A DNA stretch of 64,000 nt from Nostoc spongiaeforme FACHB-130 (GTDB lineage: Bacteria; Cyanobacteriota; Cyanobacteriia; Cyanobacteriales; Nostocaceae). Location: positions 62,001-126,000 of the forward strand of contig NZ_JACJTB010000013.1 of the NCBI RefSeq assembly GCF_014698475.1. The letters run 5' to 3'. This document shows, in pieces, positions 33,974 to 42,382 of this stretch. The notes beneath the pieces are model-generated. The model did no database searches. It saw only the letters and a list, made by a program, of their open reading frames with translations, and had not been told where the DNA came from. The position numbers were made by a program, and so were the translations under genes. Positions within the stretch are counted from its first letter, which is position 1, and each line of letters opens with the position of its first letter.

Positions 33974-34252
33974 GTGCAACGGAAGTATTTAGCCAAAATT
34001 CATGTAACGCTTCGTCCTTCAGTCCTAGACCCTGCTGGTGTGGCTGTACAATCTGGTCTCAAGCAGATGGGATACGAAACAGTGGAAAACGTGCGGATTG
34101 GTAAGTATATAGAACTTACCATCATCTCTCAGGATGAGACTAAAGCACGGAGAGACTTAGATAACATTTGTGACCAAATGTTAGCCAATCCTGTAATTGA
34201 GAACTATCGATTTGACTTAATTGAGGTCGAAACGCAGACGGGAGTGTTTTAA
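33974..34252 (+). CDS. purS: PurS subunit of FGAM synthase
   Basis: Small subunit of phosphoribosylformylglycinamidine synthase, which with PurQ and PurL makes FGAM in purine synthesis. The 92-residue protein shows the typical RPSVLDPAGVAVQSGLKQMGY block and VENVRIGKYIELTI strand, then the C-terminal LANPVIENYRFDLIE. Start is GTG 33974. The usual partner purQ lies 110 bases downstream, with a strong hairpin between them. Confidence 0.93.
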   Translation: MQRKYLAKIHVTLRPSVLDPAGVAVQSGLKQMGYETVENVRIGKYIELTIISQDETKARRDLDNICDQMLANPVIENYRFDLIEVETQTGVF

Positions 34253-34271
34253 AAGGTAAAAGGTAAAAGGT

Positions 34272-34310
34272 AAAAGTAAAAAGGACTAAATCTTCTGCCT
34301 TTTTACTTTT
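34272..34310. repeat. Hairpin between purS and purQ
   Basis: The arm AAAAGTAAAAAGG (34272-34284) is perfectly complementary to CCTTTTTACTTTT (34298-34310), with a 13-base loop. It follows a AAAAGGT tandem that begins right after the purS stop. It could attenuate transcription into purQ or simply be a dispersed repeat; a similar TTAAAAGT/ACTTTT hairpin is at 38032-38073. Confidence 0.55.
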
Positions 34311-34362
34311 GCCTTTTTAATTTTTACTTGTCCATATCCAAATGACCAATGACACATAACAA

Positions 34363-35040
34363 ATGACAAAATTCGGCGTTATTGTTTTTCCAGGGTCTAA
34401 TTGCGATCGCGATGTGGCTTATGTCACCAGAGACTTGTTAGGTCAACCAACGCGCATGGTTTGGCATCAAGACACCGACATAGCTGATTTGGATGTAATT
34501 ATCATCCCAGGCGGCTTTAGTTATGGTGATTACCTGCGTTGTGGTGCGATCGCTCGATTTTCGCCTGTGATGCAGCAGGTGATTGAACACGCGCAAAAGG
34601 GTAAGTTTGTCCTCGGTATTTGTAACGGCTTTCAGGTATTAACTGAAGCCAAGCTGTTACCTGGGGCATTAACGAGAAATCGAGATTTGCATTTTATTTG
34701 CGATCGCGTCCCGTTAAAAGTCGAAAATACAAGTATTCCTTGGACACAAGCTTACACCAGTCAAGAAATCATCACTCTACCCATTGCCCACGGAGAAGGG
34801 CGCTTTTATGCTGATAAAGCCACACTATCAGCAATAGAAGACAACGGCCAGGTGGTATTCCGCTATGCAGGAGATAACCCCAACGGTTCACTCAAGCAAA
34901 TTGCCGGAATTTGTAATCGCCAAGGTAATGTCTTGGGGATGATGCCACACCCAGAAAGGGCATCGGATAAGATGCTAGGTGATAGTGATGGGTTAAGTTT
35001 ATTTCAAGGATTGTTAGAAAAAGTCGCTGCTGTAGTGTAG
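34363..35040 (+). CDS. purQ: PurQ glutaminase subunit of FGAM synthase
   Basis: Supplies ammonia from glutamine to PurL. Class I glutamine amidotransferase of 225 residues with nucleophile C87 ([10 protein letters not shown]), H196 and E198 (MMPHPERA), and the N-terminal [14 protein letters not shown] block. [19 protein letters not shown] and [10 protein letters not shown] are also present. Length normal. Its 3' side carries a palindrome and a MITE-like hairpin element that may terminate transcription. Confidence 0.95.
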   Translation: MTKFGVIVFPGSNCDRDVAYVTRDLLGQPTRMVWHQDTDIADLDVIIIPGGFSYGDYLRCGAIARFSPVMQQVIEHAQKGKFVLGICNGFQVLTEAKLLPGALTRNRDLHFICDRVPLKVENTSIPWTQAYTSQEIITLPIAHGEGRFYADKATLSAIEDNGQVVFRYAGDNPNGSLKQIAGICNRQGNVLGMMPHPERASDKMLGDSDGLSLFQGLLEKVAAVV

Positions 35041-35107
35041 GGTTGACTTTTTTGGGAATTGTAGCAACTAATACCGTTTCTCAATGAACATGCAATTTGT
35101 CGTTGTT

Positions 35108-35135
35108 GTAAAGACGTTGTATACAACGTCTTTAC
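35108..35135. repeat. Perfect 28-bp palindrome
   Basis: GTAAAGACGTTGTA (35108-35121) is followed immediately by its exact reverse complement with no loop. Located 68 bases after purQ. Loop-less perfect palindromes of this length suggest a repeat-element core or a protein-binding site rather than a terminator. Confidence 0.8.
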
Positions 35136-35164
35136 TTCTCATTCATAGAATTGCTGTCAGCAAA

Positions 35165-35279
35165 TAGCCCTCAGACTGAAGTCTGGGGCTATACAAACTA
35201 AACCCGCCTGCGCGGGTTTTTAGAAAGTCCACATAGGTGGAATTTGTTTTATAGCCACAAATTCTATTCTTCGGGGCTA
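35165..35279. repeat. Palindromic MITE-like element after purQ
   Basis: About 115 bp with imperfect end-to-end symmetry. TAGCCC, CAGACTGAAGTCTG, GGGCTATACAAACTAAACCCGC on the left mirrors GTGGAATTTGTTTTATAGCC, a weaker hairpin and GGGGCTA on the right. The inner hairpin AACCCGC/GCGGGTT at 35201-35218 is followed by TTTTT and could act as an intrinsic terminator of purQ. It resembles the CCCGCCTGCGCGGG repeats common in Nostoc genomes. The rest of the gap to 35395 shows nothing. Confidence 0.65.
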
Positions 35280-35395
35280 AGTTCTTTCCTACTCCCCACT
35301 CCCTTTTTGTATCAACGCACATAGAATTTATCTAATATTTTTGGCAAAATCTAAAATCTCTGTGGCAACTGACAGAGTATTCGCAGGATTCTCTA

Positions 35396-37321
35396 ATGTA
35401 TATTCCTGACTTGCTGCAATTATTTATTAGATGGATACAAGCATTTGATATTCGTGTTTTACAAACTGAAGAAGATGTCGAAAAAAAGTTTATTTTGCCG
35501 ATGTTTCAGCATTTAGGATATCCAGATTCATATCGGCAAAGTAAGTATAGTTTAACCAGTCATAATTCAGATAACCCAGCCAAACAACTCAAAAATGCTC
35601 AAATTTATTTTGCTACAGATGATGTAGTTCAGCAAAATTCTGACACTGCATTAATAATTCTTATTTATTTAGCACCAAATACACAATATTTTTCTGAAGC
35701 TATTACCCAAGCTAAATTTTACAGCACTTATCTCAAACCGATATTTTTCATCATTACTAATGGATATAGTCTCAAAATATTCAAATATTTTCCTTACCAT
35801 CGAGAAGAACTGATATTTGATGGGATAATTGATACATTGAGAAATAGTCAAGTGGCTGAAAATCTTTATTATCAGCTTAATTTCGATTTAGTTAGAAAAA
35901 TTCCTAAAACTACAGTCAATAATTTTAAATCTCCTGAATTTAGCAGCATAGAAAAATATTTAAGGCGACATCAAGAATTTAGCCATATTTTAGAAAAGGC
36001 TGAGTTTGAACCTTGTTTACTAAAAAAAGGTAATCACTTAACTGTTGTTAAACCAAAAGTGCTGATAGAGTGTAATTTACCACAAGCTTTTGGCAAAGGT
36101 GATTGTGTAATTCAATTTAGTAGCGTGATGCTGAGAGGTTTGAAGATTTCCCTAAACCATCAGCAAATTTTAGGTCAATTAATGACGGGAATCTGCACTA
36201 AGCCTGAATGGGGTTGTCGTCGTTTTTTAAAACAAGTAAATGCAGATACTTTTGAGGCTTATTTAGGACAAACAACATTAATTTTATCTGAGTTAGAAGC
36301 AGCAGACTTATGTTTATGTGTGGATGTTGTTTGTCAGAAATATCAAACTAAAATTATTGAATTTGAAAATTATTTAGAAACCTGGGATTTTAAATTTATC
36401 GAATTCCCTGATATTAGAGGCTTTCATCTATTTTCTGTAGATGTAAAACTCTGGAAAATTATGCACAATTTTATTAAAAAGTTTAATTACGCTCAAGGTA
36501 AGTCAGAATGGCATTTATTTGACCAAAATAATACCTCTATTCGCGTCAGTCGTGGAATTAGGGATCATGCTTTTATTGTGCCGCGTTTCAGTAATGCTTA
36601 CTCAGCATTATCTAATAATCAAGTTGATATATTGTACGAAATCAACGATAGCCACATCGCCACATTAGAAAGCAGTAACCTTAATTCTTGGCAAGAAGAT
36701 ATCGGGATAAAAGGCACATGGACAGCTAAATATACTAAAACTTGGCTAATCGAGAAATATATTCCGCAAGTGATGAGTTATCACTCGCAAAAGTTTCAAG
36801 TTTTAGAATTTGATTTAGAGAAAAATATCTTAAATTATCACAGACAGCATACAGCATTTAAAGAAATAAATGATGTGAAAGATTTTCTGCCTTATCTGCG
36901 CGATATCCAAGCATGGTTACAGGTATATATTGTAAATATTGCCACTGGTTGTTTACAGCAATATTATCAAGTATTCACCGATTTGGTAAGAAATACCGAT
37001 GCTGCGATCGCAGGCTTGGATTATATTACAATGAATTTACAAAAAATAATCTGGAAACATCCCTCAGCCGAGATATCCAGACAAGAAATTTGGAATTTTA
37101 AAGATGTTATTTACTGTTTAGATACCCAAGTTGCCAAGATAAATAATTGCAAATATATCCCTAGTTGGGAAGCAGATTTAATTACACGGGTTTTGATTTG
37201 GATTATCGAAAATGGCAAAATTAATCACTCGCAAGGTCAATTAAATGTAGCCAAACAAGCGTTGTTACCAATATGGGAACAATGTCGCTTTGAAATGCGC
37301 CATATCTATCCTTATCGTTAA
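35396..37321 (+). CDS. Protein with degenerate HsdR-N-like domain, function unknown
   Basis: 641 residues. Residues about 15-160 resemble the type I restriction HsdR N-terminal (PD-(D/E)XK) fold: TEEDVEKKFILPMFQHLGY, then ITQAKFYSTYLKPIFFIITNGYSLKIF. Where active enzymes have a PD...E-x-K set, this protein reads ATDDVVQQNSDTALIILIYL; the E-x-K is lost, so nuclease activity is doubtful. The remaining 480 residues are not recognised; the C-terminal third is helical and Trp/Tyr-rich. No helicase or methyltransferase neighbours. ATG 35396 has no clear Shine-Dalgarno. Possibly a domesticated or defence-related protein; unproven. Confidence 0.65.
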   Translation: MYIPDLLQLFIRWIQAFDIRVLQTEEDVEKKFILPMFQHLGYPDSYRQSKYSLTSHNSDNPAKQLKNAQIYFATDDVVQQNSDTALIILIYLAPNTQYFSEAITQAKFYSTYLKPIFFIITNGYSLKIFKYFPYHREELIFDGIIDTLRNSQVAENLYYQLNFDLVRKIPKTTVNNFKSPEFSSIEKYLRRHQEFSHILEKAEFEPCLLKKGNHLTVVKPKVLIECNLPQAFGKGDCVIQFSSVMLRGLKISLNHQQILGQLMTGICTKPEWGCRRFLKQVNADTFEAYLGQTTLILSELEAADLCLCVDVVCQKYQTKIIEFENYLETWDFKFIEFPDIRGFHLFSVDVKLWKIMHNFIKKFNYAQGKSEWHLFDQNNTSIRVSRGIRDHAFIVPRFSNAYSALSNNQVDILYEINDSHIATLESSNLNSWQEDIGIKGTWTAKYTKTWLIEKYIPQVMSYHSQKFQVLEFDLEKNILNYHRQHTAFKEINDVKDFLPYLRDIQAWLQVYIVNIATGCLQQYYQVFTDLVRNTDAAIAGLDYITMNLQKIIWKHPSAEISRQEIWNFKDVIYCLDTQVAKINNCKYIPSWEADLITRVLIWIIENGKINHSQGQLNVAKQALLPIWEQCRFEMRHIYPYR

Positions 37322-37440
37322 TTACCCTAAGTTTTTACGCGGCTTAGATTTTCTTGACGAATTAGCTTCCACAGTAAATAGAGATAACACCTACTCACCC
37401 CTCTAGGCTAGGATCTTAGTACTGCCAGTGCTTCAATACC

Positions 37441-37824
37441 ATGAATGGATCAAACCGATTAAAGTCAGAATCCTTACCTATCTCTCAGTCAACCGAAAAC
37501 TTTCACTCCCACGATATGGATCATCATGAGCATGGAGAGTCCAGTCATTCTCATGTTCATAGTGAAGAGTCTTTACGCAAAATTGTCAATCGGTTGTCAC
37601 GCATAGAAGGACATATTCGCGGTATTAAAACAATGGTGCAACAAAGCAGTCCTTGTCCTGATGTATTATTGCAGATTGCCGCAGTGCGGGGCGCATTAGA
37701 TCGAGTTGCCCGCATTGTCTTAGATGAACACTTAACTGAGTGTGTTGCCAGAGCAGCAAAAGATGGCAACATAGATGTTGAAATTGAGCAATTAAAAGCG
37801 GCTTTAGATCGATTTATGCCTTAA
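37441..37824 (+). CDS. CsoR/RcnR-family metal-sensing repressor (InrS-like)
   Basis: DUF156 family transcription regulator of 127 residues that senses Cu(I), Ni(II) or similar. The core helices start at about 42 (LRKIVNRLSRIEGHIRGIKTMV). The metal-site residues C72, H97 and C101 match the Cys-His-Cys fingerprint of CsoR and of Synechocystis InrS. An extra N-terminal tail (22-40) is His-rich (HSHDMDHHEHGESSHSHVH) and probably binds metal. No efflux pump gene is next to it in this window, so the target is unclear. Upstream gap 37322-37440 shows no operator I can name. Confidence 0.88.
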   Translation: MNGSNRLKSESLPISQSTENFHSHDMDHHEHGESSHSHVHSEESLRKIVNRLSRIEGHIRGIKTMVQQSSPCPDVLLQIAAVRGALDRVARIVLDEHLTECVARAAKDGNIDVEIEQLKAALDRFMP

Positions 37825-38000
37825 TCTGTCTTTCACCATTAGTCAGGTTGGGAAACACTGAAATTTCAATCTTGTTACAAATCTCAATATATTCTGACTG
37901 CCAGAAATTTTCTGTCAGCGAAAATTAATAACTCAATAAAAATTCATCTTTTTGAGTTCAAGTCTCTATCTTAGAACTGACGCAGTAAGACGAAAAATCA

Positions 38001-38103
38001 AGGGTTTTGGTAAGGGCGTAAGGGTAAAATCAAGTCAAAAGTCAAAGAATTTTTGACTTTTAACTTTTGACTTCCCCATAACAGTCTACTTATTCAAAAC
38101 CCT
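38001..38103. repeat. 103-bp inverted-end element
   Basis: Ends AGGGTTTTG (38001-38009) and CAAAACCCT (38095-38103) are perfect inverted repeats. Inside is an imperfect hairpin AAGTCAAAAGTCAAA against TTTGACTTTTAACTTTTGACTT (38032-38073). No coding potential. Located in the 950-base gap between the CsoR-like gene and 38778. Confidence 0.65.
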
Positions 38104-38143
38104 GACACCCAATCTTGGTGCATAAGTCCTGGATTCTAGCTAG

Positions 38144-38226
38144 ATAGCAGTAGTCAGAGACGTTAGGACAAATTGAAAGCTTGAATACCAGCAATAGTAA
38201 TACTTTTCCTTCTGCCTTCTTCTATA
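38144..38226. repeat. MITE-A copy 3, uninterrupted
   Basis: GATAGCAGTAGTCAGAGA at the left end and CCTTCTTCTATA at the right end, with the conserved core TTAGGACAAATTGAAAGCTTG. It has no insertion between the arms and so serves as the empty-site reference for copies 1 (6124) and 2 (6903). Confidence 0.75.
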
Positions 38227-38233
38227 AGTCTTG

Positions 38234-38275
38234 CCGCAGTGCTGTAATTAACAAGCAGAACTGCGGTTATTTTTT
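38234..38275 (+). terminator. Terminator-like hairpin in intergenic DNA
   Basis: CCGCAGTGCTG pairs imperfectly with CAGAACTGCGG, followed by TTATTTTTT. No gene ends nearby on the plus strand (the CsoR-like gene ends 410 bases upstream), so it may end a small RNA or a long 3' UTR. From 38276 to 38777 I see only a weak AACTTCTT/AAGAAGTT hairpin (about 38510-38550). Confidence 0.5.
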
Positions 38276-38777
38276 AAGAAATGATTAATATATACGACTG
38301 TGCAAGTTTTCGTGGTGTACGTTAGCGCATATATTTTGCAACAGTTTATACTTCAATTCTTACCGAAGCACTTTTCGGGTATTTAGCTATGGACTTATAT
38401 CAGCATTTTTAAACTAGACTTGCTGGTGATTAATTACATAACTAAATTTACAGTATGAACTATGAGCGTCTGCTGAATTATGCTTGAAGGCCATTGCAGT
38501 GAAGCTTTAGAACTTCTTTAAGGCAGATAAAACAACCTTTACAAGAAGTTAATTTCACTACGATGGGATTTTTTGTATTAACTATATGGAAGACAAATGT
38601 CAGAAAACGTTGACTTTTGCAACATTTCTTTAGATAATTTGAGGGTATGTAGCGTCAAAATGAAATTAGTTCCGTATAGCAAAATACAAAACCCTAGCTA
38701 CAAGTCTAATGTCTGTCATGTTTGTTTCCCATGATAAGTGGGAATACTATCTACGTATAAATGTGTGAGAACAAATC

Positions 38778-39014
38778 ATGAGTGTGAATACGGTGCCCTC
38801 TATCAATTACTACTCTCTAGATGTAATCCAAGACGAAGCACGCCGACTGGTGCAGAAGGGGATGGTTAGCCGACAACAGCCAATATATACACTCTGCCAA
38901 TACATCCCAGCGAGAGAGTGGGTGTGCGTTGAATGTGAGTTGGAAAAATGCGATTTTCTATTGCGCGATCGCATTGGCGACCTCATTGGTCGTGAACAAT
39001 GGGACAATGATTAA
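38778..39014 (+). CDS. Small conserved cyanobacterial protein (DUF4327-like)
   Basis: 78 residues, soluble. The core YSLDVIQDEARRLVQKGMVSRQQPIYTLC.. and PAREWVCVECELEKCDFLLRDRIGDLIG is, from memory, that of the DUF4327 family restricted to cyanobacteria; not verified. Four Cys (in TLCQY, VCVECELEKCD) could form a metal or redox site. No membrane segment. Start ATG 38778 lacks a clear Shine-Dalgarno. Monocistronic, with a possible terminator at 39321. Confidence 0.75.
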   Translation: MSVNTVPSINYYSLDVIQDEARRLVQKGMVSRQQPIYTLCQYIPAREWVCVECELEKCDFLLRDRIGDLIGREQWDND

Positions 39015-39058
39015 TCAGTCTATGATTTCGGATTTTGGATTGGGAGTATATTTTTTGG

Positions 39059-39181
39059 ATGTTTAACTCAGACACAGAAAAATCTACCGCCCACCTCACT
39101 GAAGCTATAGCTATAGTCTCTAGTTTTTTACTACAAATATTCCCTGATCCAGAGTCTTCTATTATTTTTCTTGGCAAATAA
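39059..39181 (+). CDS. Possible 40-residue small protein
   Basis: ATG 39059 opens a 40-codon frame (MFNSDTEKSTAHLTEAIAIV...) ending at TAA 39181, with GGGAG about 13 bases upstream. It is acidic, then mildly hydrophobic. It sits between 38778 and the strong terminator at 39321, which may support transcription. No family recognised; could be chance. The rest of 39182-39644 shows only the terminator, GGGAGACAAGG-type low-complexity repeats (39380-39425) and CACCTGTCAC repeats (39463-39490). Confidence 0.25.
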   Translation: MFNSDTEKSTAHLTEAIAIVSSFLLQIFPDPESSIIFLGK

Positions 39182-39320
39182 ACATTGCAGAACCATTAAA
39201 GTTTGATTTAAACAACTTTTCTCAGCAGCATTGACGAAATCATAGCCTACAGTGAATTTATCAAGAAAAGTTGTTGCGTAAATCCACTTGCAAGACTGTG
39301 AATATTTTATTTAAATTAAC

Positions 39321-39367
39321 TTACCGGAGCGGTGTTTTATATCTAACTGCTCCGGTAATTTTTTTGA
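39321..39367 (+). terminator. Strong intrinsic terminator
   Basis: TTACCGGAGC (39321-39330) pairs perfectly with GCTCCGGTAA (39349-39358) and is followed by a run of seven or more T. It probably ends transcripts from the 38778 or 39059 genes. Confidence 0.75.
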
Positions 39368-39644
39368 GAGACGGAGTTTAGCTCAGAGACAAGGAAGACA
39401 AGGAGGGGATGGGAGACAAGGGAGAGAGATGTTTGTAAATCATTGAGAATTACTCTGTAACCTGTCACCTGTCACCTATCACCTGTCACTAGTAGGAAGT
39501 AGGAGAGAATATTCTACGGTTTTTACATAGATGTGTCGATATATAAAAAATCGCCAGAACAAGATATTACGCACAAAGATCATCAAAACAGCTTACAAAT
39601 AACCGTAAAGTTTTTGTTACATACTTATAAACTTTACCACCAAG

Positions 39645-40709
39645 TTAGATTTTAACCTCAATATAATTACTGGTTTTTTTAGCTTTACTAACTTTGGTGG
39701 TACTACCCCGTTTGACTAAAAACGGCGATAGAAGAATATTATTCACAGCTTTTTCTTCAAATAAGTCAAGCAACATAGTCATAGCCAATTCGCCCATTTC
39801 TACCATACGTTGACTAACTGTTGTGAGTGGTGGGGTGATGTAACTGGCAAGTGCAATATTATCAAATCCCACAAGGCTCAAATCTTGTGGGACGGAAATA
39901 CCTAGTTCTTTACAAGCCAAAAGAGCGCCGACAGCAACCATATCGTTGTAACAAAAAATGCCAGTTACGCCAGCCGCTACTAATTGGGGTAGGAGTTGTT
40001 TACCGATATCAAAATCGCTGATTGTTTGACTGTCTCGCAAGGGAATTGCTACCCAATCTTGATTTGACGGTAACTCTGCTTGAGATAGCGCCAATTGATA
40101 TCCTTCTAGGCGTTGTTGATCTGCTTTGCTACCATCACCTACTCCTAAATAGCCAATTCGAGTGTGTCCTAAATCTAGGAGATGTTCTACGGCTACACAG
40201 CCACCTAAGCGATCATCAATGGCGACGGAGTTAAAGGTTTCGTGTTGATCTTCCGTATCGATGTTAATTAAAACTGTTGGAACGGTAAGTTGGGTTAACT
40301 GCTTGTTATGGTTTTTGCCAATGCGGGAGTCAGCAACTAAAATCCCATCTACTCGGCGATAGTGGAAATTCTCAATAGCGGCTATTTCTTGCTCGAAATC
40401 TCCATGTGACGCATTTAACAACACATTTAAGCCTGCTTTTCTGGCTACTTGTTCAATTCCTTCGACTAATTCACCAAAAAAGGGGTCGGCGATAGATGTA
40501 ACAATTACCCCAACGGTATAAGTGCGCTGATTTTGTAAACTTTGAGCGATCGCATTCGGTACATAGTTCATTTCCTGCGCTAGTTTTTTGATTTCTTCCC
40601 GCACCTTGGCACTAATTAACGGACTGTCTCGTAAAGCGCGTGAAACTGTGGAATGAGAAACGCCTGCTTTGCGAGCAATATCTTCAATGGAAATCTTTCG
40701 TTTACTCAT
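39645..40709 (-). CDS. frtR: LacI-family repressor of the sugar-uptake cluster (FrtR-like)
   Basis: 354 residues from ATG 40709; the open frame continues 32 codons upstream through the operator region, but the family start MSKRKISIEDIARKAGVS fixes the real one. Residues 1-60 are the LacI helix-turn-helix and hinge (VSHSTVSRALRDSPLISAKV, then YVPNAIAQSL). Residues 65-330 are a periplasmic-binding-protein-like sugar domain (VGVIVTSIADPFFGELVEGI, NDMVAVGALLACKELGISVP, LVGFDNIALASY). Divergent from the ABC sugar transporter genes and probably their repressor, as in frtRABC of Anabaena variabilis and Nostoc punctiforme. Two operator-like sites lie 48-95 bases upstream of its start. Confidence 0.85.
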   Translation of the reverse strand: MSKRKISIEDIARKAGVSHSTVSRALRDSPLISAKVREEIKKLAQEMNYVPNAIAQSLQNQRTYTVGVIVTSIADPFFGELVEGIEQVARKAGLNVLLNASHGDFEQEIAAIENFHYRRVDGILVADSRIGKNHNKQLTQLTVPTVLINIDTEDQHETFNSVAIDDRLGGCVAVEHLLDLGHTRIGYLGVGDGSKADQQRLEGYQLALSQAELPSNQDWVAIPLRDSQTISDFDIGKQLLPQLVAAGVTGIFCYNDMVAVGALLACKELGISVPQDLSLVGFDNIALASYITPPLTTVSQRMVEMGELAMTMLLDLFEEKAVNNILLSPFLVKRGSTTKVSKAKKTSNYIEVKI

Positions 40710-40756
40710 GTTCAGCACTACACTCAGCAACTTAAATAAAATTAACACAAATTTTA

Positions 40757-40770
40757 TGCACAGGTGTGCA
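40757..40770. promoter_or_regulatory. LacI-type operator, proximal copy
   Basis: TGCACAGGTGTGCA, a near-perfect palindrome (TGCACA/TGTGCA) typical of LacI-family operators. Identical to the site at 40791-40804, 34 bases away. It lies upstream of the repressor ATG on the minus strand. Confidence 0.7.
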
Positions 40771-40790
40771 AAAATAAAAAACATCAGAAA

Positions 40791-40804
40791 TGCACAGGTG
40801 TGCA
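40791..40804. promoter_or_regulatory. LacI-type operator, distal copy
   Basis: Second exact copy of TGCACAGGTGTGCA. The 34-base spacing is about three helical turns, which suits cooperative binding of dimers on one face. It probably serves autoregulation of the repressor gene; frtA starts about 400 bases away on the other side. The sequence 40805-41201 holds no other recognised site. Confidence 0.7.
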
Positions 40805-41201
40805 TAAAATAAATCCCAACATGAAGACAATCAGATTTAACAACATTATTCTCAGAAAAAAAACTGTTGCTGGAATTTGTATAAAAGGCTGAAGTCTTGA
40901 GATTACAGGATTTTCACCAACAGTTTCTTAATGCTGTAAACCTTCAGAACAATATGAGGGATCAATCTAAAATTCATCTGAAAATTTTTACCAACTTGAG
41001 TAAACTTTTTTTCACACACAAACTTAACTTTTAGCAACATTGAAAACAATGACAACTTTTTCAAGTTCAGTCGGAGTAAATATCTATCGTTAGGAGAAAG
41101 CAGAAAACAAAAGGCAGAAGGCAAAATTAAAAGATGATTTCAGTTTAGTTAATATTTCTACACATATTTCCGGGTTTACCAGCTTTTTTAAGAGGATGTG
41201 A

Positions 41202-42254
41202 ATGAATGTGAAAAAACAGGCGATGTCCAAGGACAAGCCGCTGCACGTCTACGCAGCGACTTTATTAAGTATTGTCAGTGGTACTTTGGTCAGCTGTAAT
41301 AATATTTCTCCCAATGGCGACACAGCCATTAACACTGATGCCAAGAATATTAGTGATATAAATACTCAGTCCAGCGTGGGCGATCGCCAGATTAAATTAC
41401 GATCTGTTGGTGTTACCCTGGGCGATTTAAGTAATCCTTTCTTTGTAGTCATGGCCCAAGGTGCAGAGAAAGAAGCCAAGAAAATTGGTGGTAACGATGT
41501 CAGAGTTACTGTGGTTTCTAGTGGCTATGACTTGAATCAGCAATTTAATCAAATTGAAAATTTCGTGGCGGCGAATACTGATATGATTATTCTCAACGCG
41601 GCTGATAGTAAAGGTATTAGACCAGCAGTTGAGCAAGCCAGAAAAGCAGGCAAGATTGTAATTGCAGTAGATACAGGCGTAGATGCAGAGGTAGATGCTA
41701 CCGTCACCACCAATAACTTGCAAGCTGGAGAAATCAGCTGTCAATATATTGCCGATCGCCTAAAAGGTAAAGGTAATGTCGTTATAGTCAACGGGCCGCC
41801 AGTAGCTTCTGTAATTCAGCGAGTTGATGGCTGCTTAAAAGTTTTAGCCAAATATCCCGATATCAAAATCCTTTCTAAAGACCAGAACGCCGAAGGTAGC
41901 CGGGATGGAGGACTGAGAGTTATGAGTGACTTGCTAGTAACTTTCCCCAAAATTGATGCTGTTTTTGCCATCAACGACCCCAGTGGCGTGGGAGTAGATT
42001 TAGCCGCCAACCAAGCCAAACGCAAAGAATTTTTCATAGTCGGAGTGGATGGTGCGCCAGAAGCAATTGAAGCGATCGCTGCTAACGATAGCTTATATGC
42101 TGCTACCGCCACTCAAAATCCTAGAGGGATGACAGCAACCGCAGTGCAAGTTGGCAACGATATTTTAAACGGCAAAAAACCCGAATCTCCTAATATTTTG
42201 ATTCCTGCAAAGTTGATTACGAAAGAGAACGTTAGTACTTCTACTGGTTGGTAG
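41202..42254 (+). CDS. frtA: Sugar ABC transporter substrate-binding lipoprotein (FrtA-like)
   Basis: 350 residues, ribose/fructose-type periplasmic binding protein (Peripla_BP_4). A lipoprotein signal ends in TLVSC with C32. The binding domain starts VGVTLGDLSNPFFVVMAQG near 69; IILNAADSKGIRPAVEQA, VAVDTGV-like IAVDTGVDAEVDA, and INDPSGVGVDLAAN, IVGVDGAPEAI are the ligand-cleft strands. Starts at ATG 41202 with AGAGG 6 bases upstream. First gene of an ABC operon with frtB and frtC. The 128-base gap to frtB has a G/A-rich low-complexity repeat. The sugar is inferred as fructose from similarity to the known cyanobacterial cluster. Confidence 0.83.
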   Translation: MNVKKQAMSKDKPLHVYAATLLSIVSGTLVSCNNISPNGDTAINTDAKNISDINTQSSVGDRQIKLRSVGVTLGDLSNPFFVVMAQGAEKEAKKIGGNDVRVTVVSSGYDLNQQFNQIENFVAANTDMIILNAADSKGIRPAVEQARKAGKIVIAVDTGVDAEVDATVTTNNLQAGEISCQYIADRLKGKGNVVIVNGPPVASVIQRVDGCLKVLAKYPDIKILSKDQNAEGSRDGGLRVMSDLLVTFPKIDAVFAINDPSGVGVDLAANQAKRKEFFIVGVDGAPEAIEAIAANDSLYAATATQNPRGMTATAVQVGNDILNGKKPESPNILIPAKLITKENVSTSTGW

Positions 42255-42382
42255 AAGAGGCAGGGGACAAGGGGGGCAAAGGGGACAAGGGAGACAAGGG
42301 GGAGAAATATTAACTCAGTACGTATACTTCGACTTCGCTCAGTGTACAACACTCAGCACTTTCAACTCAGCACTTAATAATC

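Noticed and set aside
40710-40805. 32-codon N-terminal extension of the LacI repressor
   Set aside because: It would code through both operators and is hydrophobic, unlike LacI proteins; MSKRKISIEDIARKAGVS is the normal start.
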